Source of the DNA: JACRBK01 sp964427955
GTDB lineage: Bacteria > Chloroflexota > Anaerolineae > Aggregatilineales > Aggregatilineaceae
Reading direction: 5' to 3'
Length of the DNA stretch: 8,897 nucleotides
Assembly (NCBI GenBank): GCA_964427955.1
Contig: CAYRWY010000239.1
Coordinates: forward strand, 1-8,897
This document shows, in pieces, positions 6,558 through 8,897 of this stretch. Made by a program: the position numbers and the translations under genes. Position 1 is the stretch's first letter; each line of letters opens with the position of its first letter. The notes under the pieces are model-generated. The model worked only from the letters and a program-made list of their open reading frames with translations, ran no database searches and was not told where the DNA came from.

Positions 6558-6573
6558 GCTGCGCCTGTACAAT
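6544..6573 (+). promoter_or_regulatory. Possible promoter of the CAP-domain gene
   Basis: TACAAT (6568-6573, five of six -10 bases) lies 18 nt downstream of TGGTCA (6544-6549, four of six -35 bases), giving a leader of about 60 nt. The -35 falls inside the right arm of the hairpin after mtnA. Confidence 0.35.
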
Positions 6574-6641
6574 CGACTATGCGCGTTGAGGTTGGAGTCT
6601 CGTCCGTCGCCTGTCACAGGCGGATCAGGAAAGGCTGGCCT

Positions 6642-7997
6642 ATGCCTCGGCTGCATTGGGTTCGTGGTGTGCTCGGTTTGGTCGTCATGCTCGGCCTCTG
6701 GGGCGGTCTACCGGCGCGCGCCCAGGATCAACCTCAACCGGTGGCGCTACAAGTGATCGCCCGGATCAACGAGTACCGCCTGTCGCAGAACCTCACTCCC
6801 CTGGTTCCCAATGCGCGCCTCGAAGCGATGTCGCGCGACCAGGCCCGCTACATTCTGTCCCTGCCGGACATTCCCGACGGCGACGCGATTCACCACGATG
6901 CCCAGGGCCGGACCCCGCGCGAACAGGCGCTGCGTTCGCCCTACAACTGGAACACCTACGGCTCGGACGTGCAGATCGTGATCGGGCAGAATGCCGCCGT
7001 GGGCAGCGTCACCTACGCTATGAATTTCTGGATAAACTCGTCCATTCACAACCGGGCGATGCTGAATGCCGTCTACCGTGAGATCGGCGTCTGGGCCGAA
7101 CCCTACCAGGCGGGCTACCTGTTCATGGTCACCTTTGGCGCGCGTCCGAACGAGCTGCCCGTCGTGGTGGACCCGACCGCCAACCTGCTGTACCTCACCA
7201 ACGAAAATTACGCGCGCGGCACGGGCGATTGGCTGCGGCAGGCCAGGACCATCCGCCTGCTGGATGAGGCCGGACAGCCGCTGACCGACACCATGCCCTG
7301 GCGGAGCACGCTCGCCATCCCGGCGCATACCGGCGATCACGTGTCGGTCGTGTTCGACGATGGCACGCGCCAGCTCACGCGCGACGTGGATTTGCAGCAC
7401 GATCTGGTCATTCTGCCGGCGACGCTGGCGCTGTTCGAAGGCACCACGGTGGCCCTGGCCAGCACGGCGACGCCAACGCCCGCACCCAGCGCCACGCCGG
7501 TCTTCACGACGGTCCCTTCGCCGACTCCGCCGCCCAGCGTCACCCCGGCTTTCACGTCCGTACCCTCGCCGACGCCGCTCCCGGCTCAAGCGACCGCTAC
7601 TCCGCCCGCCACGGCGACCCCGGCATCCCTGCCCGATGTGCTGATCCTGTACGACAGCCGCTCGCTGACCATCTACAACGGCACCGACGTCCGGCTGGAT
7701 CTGAGCACCCTGGCGCTGTCCGGCGGTGGCAAAACGCTGCCCGCGACGCGCTGGACGAAGGTCTCGCCGGTCGCGCTGGACAAGTATCCGCCGCACGGCT
7801 GTATGCAGATCTGGTCCTGGTTCGAGGCCAGCGATCCGCCGACGCAGAGCGTGTGTTCCTACCTGCTGAGCTATCTCACCGTCGCGCCCGCCGACCTGTT
7901 TTGGCTCAACAACGAGTTCAAGGTCTACCAGGGTTCGACGCTGCTGGCGACCTGTCCCGCCGGGACGGGTACGTGCGAGGTCCGGCTGCCGCGCTAG
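6642..7997 (+). CDS. Secreted CAP/SCP-domain protein with Thr/Pro linker and Cys-containing C-terminal domain
   Basis: A predicted exported protein of 451 residues. Residues 1-27 are a signal peptide: basic start, hydrophobic core VLGLVVMLGLW, likely cleavage after PARA-27. About 30-160 is a CAP (SCP/PR1-like) domain: INEYRLSQNLTPLVPN near the N terminus, His84-His85, GQN (115-117), SSIHNRAML with His136, and REIGV with Glu147. The Glu usual in the GEN motif is Gln116, so the canonical two-His/two-Glu set is incomplete. Residues about 160-272 form a further extracellular beta-rich-looking region. About 274-331 is a Thr/Pro/Ser linker, then a C-terminal domain (332-451) with four Cys that could form two disulfides. 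The ATG at 6642 is chosen because it gives the signal peptide and has GGAAAGG 7 nt upstream; an earlier in-frame ATG at 6543 gives an unlikely extension. CAP proteins have varied or unknown roles in bacteria; function here is unassigned. Confidence 0.85.
   Translation: MPRLHWVRGVLGLVVMLGLWGGLPARAQDQPQPVALQVIARINEYRLSQNLTPLVPNARLEAMSRDQARYILSLPDIPDGDAIHHDAQGRTPREQALRSPYNWNTYGSDVQIVIGQNAAVGSVTYAMNFWINSSIHNRAMLNAVYREIGVWAEPYQAGYLFMVTFGARPNELPVVVDPTANLLYLTNENYARGTGDWLRQARTIRLLDEAGQPLTDTMPWRSTLAIPAHTGDHVSVVFDDGTRQLTRDVDLQHDLVILPATLALFEGTTVALASTATPTPAPSATPVFTTVPSPTPPPSVTPAFTSVPSPTPLPAQATATPPATATPASLPDVLILYDSRSLTIYNGTDVRLDLSTLALSGGGKTLPATRWTKVSPVALDKYPPHGCMQIWSWFEASDPPTQSVCSYLLSYLTVAPADLFWLNNEFKVYQGSTLLATCPAGTGTCEVRLPR
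7488..7583 (+). repeat. Tandem 48-nt duplication coding the Thr/Pro linker
   Basis: Two adjacent 48-nt units (7488-7535 and 7536-7583) encode SATPVFTTVPSPTPPP and SVTPAFTSVPSPTPLP. The 16-residue units are similar in protein and partly diverged in DNA, mostly at third positions, indicating an old internal duplication kept in frame. Confidence 0.7.
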
Positions 7998-8059
7998 CAT
8001 GTGCCGCGCAACCAGGGGCACGTTCCCTGCGTAGAATGGAGTGAAAAAGGAGCGTGCCC

Positions 8060-8620
8060 ATGAAGATCACCACCGTGCTCGGCAGTCCGCGCAAATTTGG
8101 CAACACCGCGGCGGTACTGAAGCGTTTCGAGAGCCTTGTCCCGGCGCCGCACCGCGTCGAGCGCATCAACGTCGTGGATTACAAGATCAAAGGCTGTGTC
8201 GGCTGCGACGGCTGCCAGCGTCACCCGGATCGGCCCGGCTGCGGCCAGCACGACGACGCGCTGAAGCTGATCGACCGCCTGCTGGCGTCGGATCTGATCG
8301 TCTATGCCTCGCCGCTGTACTGCTGGGATTTTTCCGCGCAGATGAAGGCGTTCATCGACCGCCACTACTGCCTGGTCAAGTGGAAGCTGGACGACAGCCC
8401 CTCGTTGATCGCCGGGCGGCGGATGGCGCTGCTGGTGACCTGCGGCAGCGGGATCGAGGATAATGCCGACGTGATCCAGACCATCTTCGAGCGCGAGGTG
8501 GATTACCTGAAATGCACCGTCGCGGGCCAATTCATCGTGCCCGACTGCTCGACACCGGATAAGCTCGGCGACAAGGCCGACACCACCGCGCGCGCGATGC
8601 TCCAGCGCCTCGTGGGGTAG
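8060..8620 (+). CDS. Flavodoxin-fold NAD(P)H-dependent FMN reductase-like protein with Cys cluster
   Basis: A 186-residue cytoplasmic flavoprotein of the NADPH-dependent FMN reductase / iron-sulfur flavoprotein-like superfamily. Evidence: the N-terminal beta strand and FMN phosphate loop VLGSPRKFGNTAAVL (6-20), the second FMN loop ASPLYCWDFSAQMKAFIDR (83-101), and a third region LLVTCGSG (124-131). Between strands lies a Cys cluster, GCVGCDGC (45-52) plus Cys61: a CxxCxxC pattern with a fourth Cys after nine residues, as in family members that carry a [4Fe-4S] cluster, although many relatives have only redox or structural Cys. The ATG at 8060 fits the AAGGAG Shine-Dalgarno (8047-8052) at 7 nt; the GTG at 8054 is too close to it. 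A weak -10-like TAGAAT sits at 8032-8037. It is probably monocistronic. Substrate and redox partner are not deducible. Confidence 0.87.
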   Translation: MKITTVLGSPRKFGNTAAVLKRFESLVPAPHRVERINVVDYKIKGCVGCDGCQRHPDRPGCGQHDDALKLIDRLLASDLIVYASPLYCWDFSAQMKAFIDRHYCLVKWKLDDSPSLIAGRRMALLVTCGSGIEDNADVIQTIFEREVDYLKCTVAGQFIVPDCSTPDKLGDKADTTARAMLQRLVG

Positions 8621-8642
8621 GGGGCAGCGGTGTTTTTTGTAG

Positions 8643-8662
8643 GGGCGTATGGCGATATGCCC
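8643..8662. repeat. Small hairpin with a GTAGGGGCG-type repeat signature
   Basis: GGGCGTAT (8643-8650) pairs with ATATGCCC (8655-8662), with one G-T pair, around a GGCG loop. It is preceded by TTTTTTGTAG. I recall 'GTAGGGGCG...GCCC' hairpins as dispersed intergenic repeats in several bacterial phyla. It lacks a downstream T-tract, so it is not an obvious terminator. Confidence 0.5.
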
Positions 8663-8697
8663 AATAGCGTCAACTTCTCCTGTTGCAAGGAAAAAAA

Positions 8698-8814
8698 CGG
8701 CCTCACCCCTCACCCCTCTCCATCAGAAAACGATGGAGAGGGGCATCACAGCCTCGTTTTTCTCCCCCTCTCCATTGCGCTTTTGAATGGAGAGGGGGCC
8801 GGGGGGTGAGGCCG
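8698..8814. repeat. Nested inverted repeat able to form a three-way junction
   Basis: Outer stem: CGGCCTCACCCC (8698-8709) with GGGGTGAGGCCG (8803-8814), 12 bp perfect. Inside are two perfect hairpins: a 12-bp stem 8713-8724/8732-8743 with a 7-nt loop, and a 13-bp stem 8764-8776/8786-8798 with a 9-nt loop. Both inner stems carry the same CCCCTCTCCAT core, so arms can also pair across. GGCCTCAC recurs at 8830-8837. The whole 8621-8897 stretch holds no gene that I can support. Likely a dispersed, non-autonomous repeat (REP/MITE-like); it might also end the preceding transcript. Confidence 0.8.
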
Positions 8815-8897
8815 GGACAAAGCCGTGGTGGCCTCACAAACCTTACTGATCCTTGCATTACTATCTAAACTTCCGTGAAGTTCACCCCCTCCTGCGC

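Noticed and set aside
5451..6656. 401-residue minus-strand open frame opposite mtnA
   Set aside because: Antisense shadow of mtnA, whose catalytic motifs are complete on the + strand.
7360..7644. Arg/Pro-rich open frame overlapping the CAP-domain gene in another frame
   Set aside because: Frame-shifted reading of the Thr/Pro linker DNA, with no independent coding evidence.
8683..8868. 61-residue + strand open frame in the 3' intergenic region
   Set aside because: It spans the nested inverted repeat; the translation merely reads the repeat arms and has no ribosome site or similarity.

Overview
GC-rich window in which every recognisable gene lies on the + strand. No taxonomic marker gene is present. 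The gene types fit a Chloroflexota (Anaerolineae-like) bacterium: a short-Q-loop cytochrome bd oxidase, a CbiM fused to a PDGLE domain, a secreted CAP-domain protein with a Thr/Pro linker, and intergenic repeats of the 'ACCACAGAG' and 'CCTCACCCC...CTCTCC' kinds. This is an inference from gene style, not a proven assignment.

Layout. (1) 2-2001: the 3' part of cydA and complete cydB, a tight pair encoding cytochrome bd quinol oxidase, closed by a strong intrinsic terminator at 2041-2070. (2) 2101-5387: an energy-coupling-factor (ECF) nickel/cobalt uptake system. It consists of cbiM (substrate-binding component with PDGLE tail), a gap filled by a 42-nt imperfect inverted repeat, then cbiQ (transmembrane T component), a pentapeptide-repeat gene and cbiO (ATPase). 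The last three are packed with a 4-nt gap and a 4-nt overlap, so they are very probably co-translated. The cbiM promoter carries a perfect 14-bp palindrome over its -35 box, a candidate repressor operator. (3) 5397-6509: mtnA, methylthioribose-1-phosphate isomerase of methionine salvage, with its own promoter. (4) 6642-7997: a secreted CAP/SCP-domain protein with a Thr/Pro linker and a Cys-containing C-terminal domain. (5) 8060-8620: a flavodoxin-fold FMN reductase-like protein with a Cys cluster. (6) 8621-8897: no gene, but a small hairpin and a large nested inverted repeat able to fold as a three-way junction.

The genes are mostly housekeeping or transport functions. I see no convincing evidence for a wholly new system. 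The most unusual points are the pentapeptide-repeat gene embedded between the T and ATPase genes of the metal transporter, the 8-residue extension ahead of the metal-binding Met-His of CbiM, the operator-like palindrome, and the two structured intergenic repeats.
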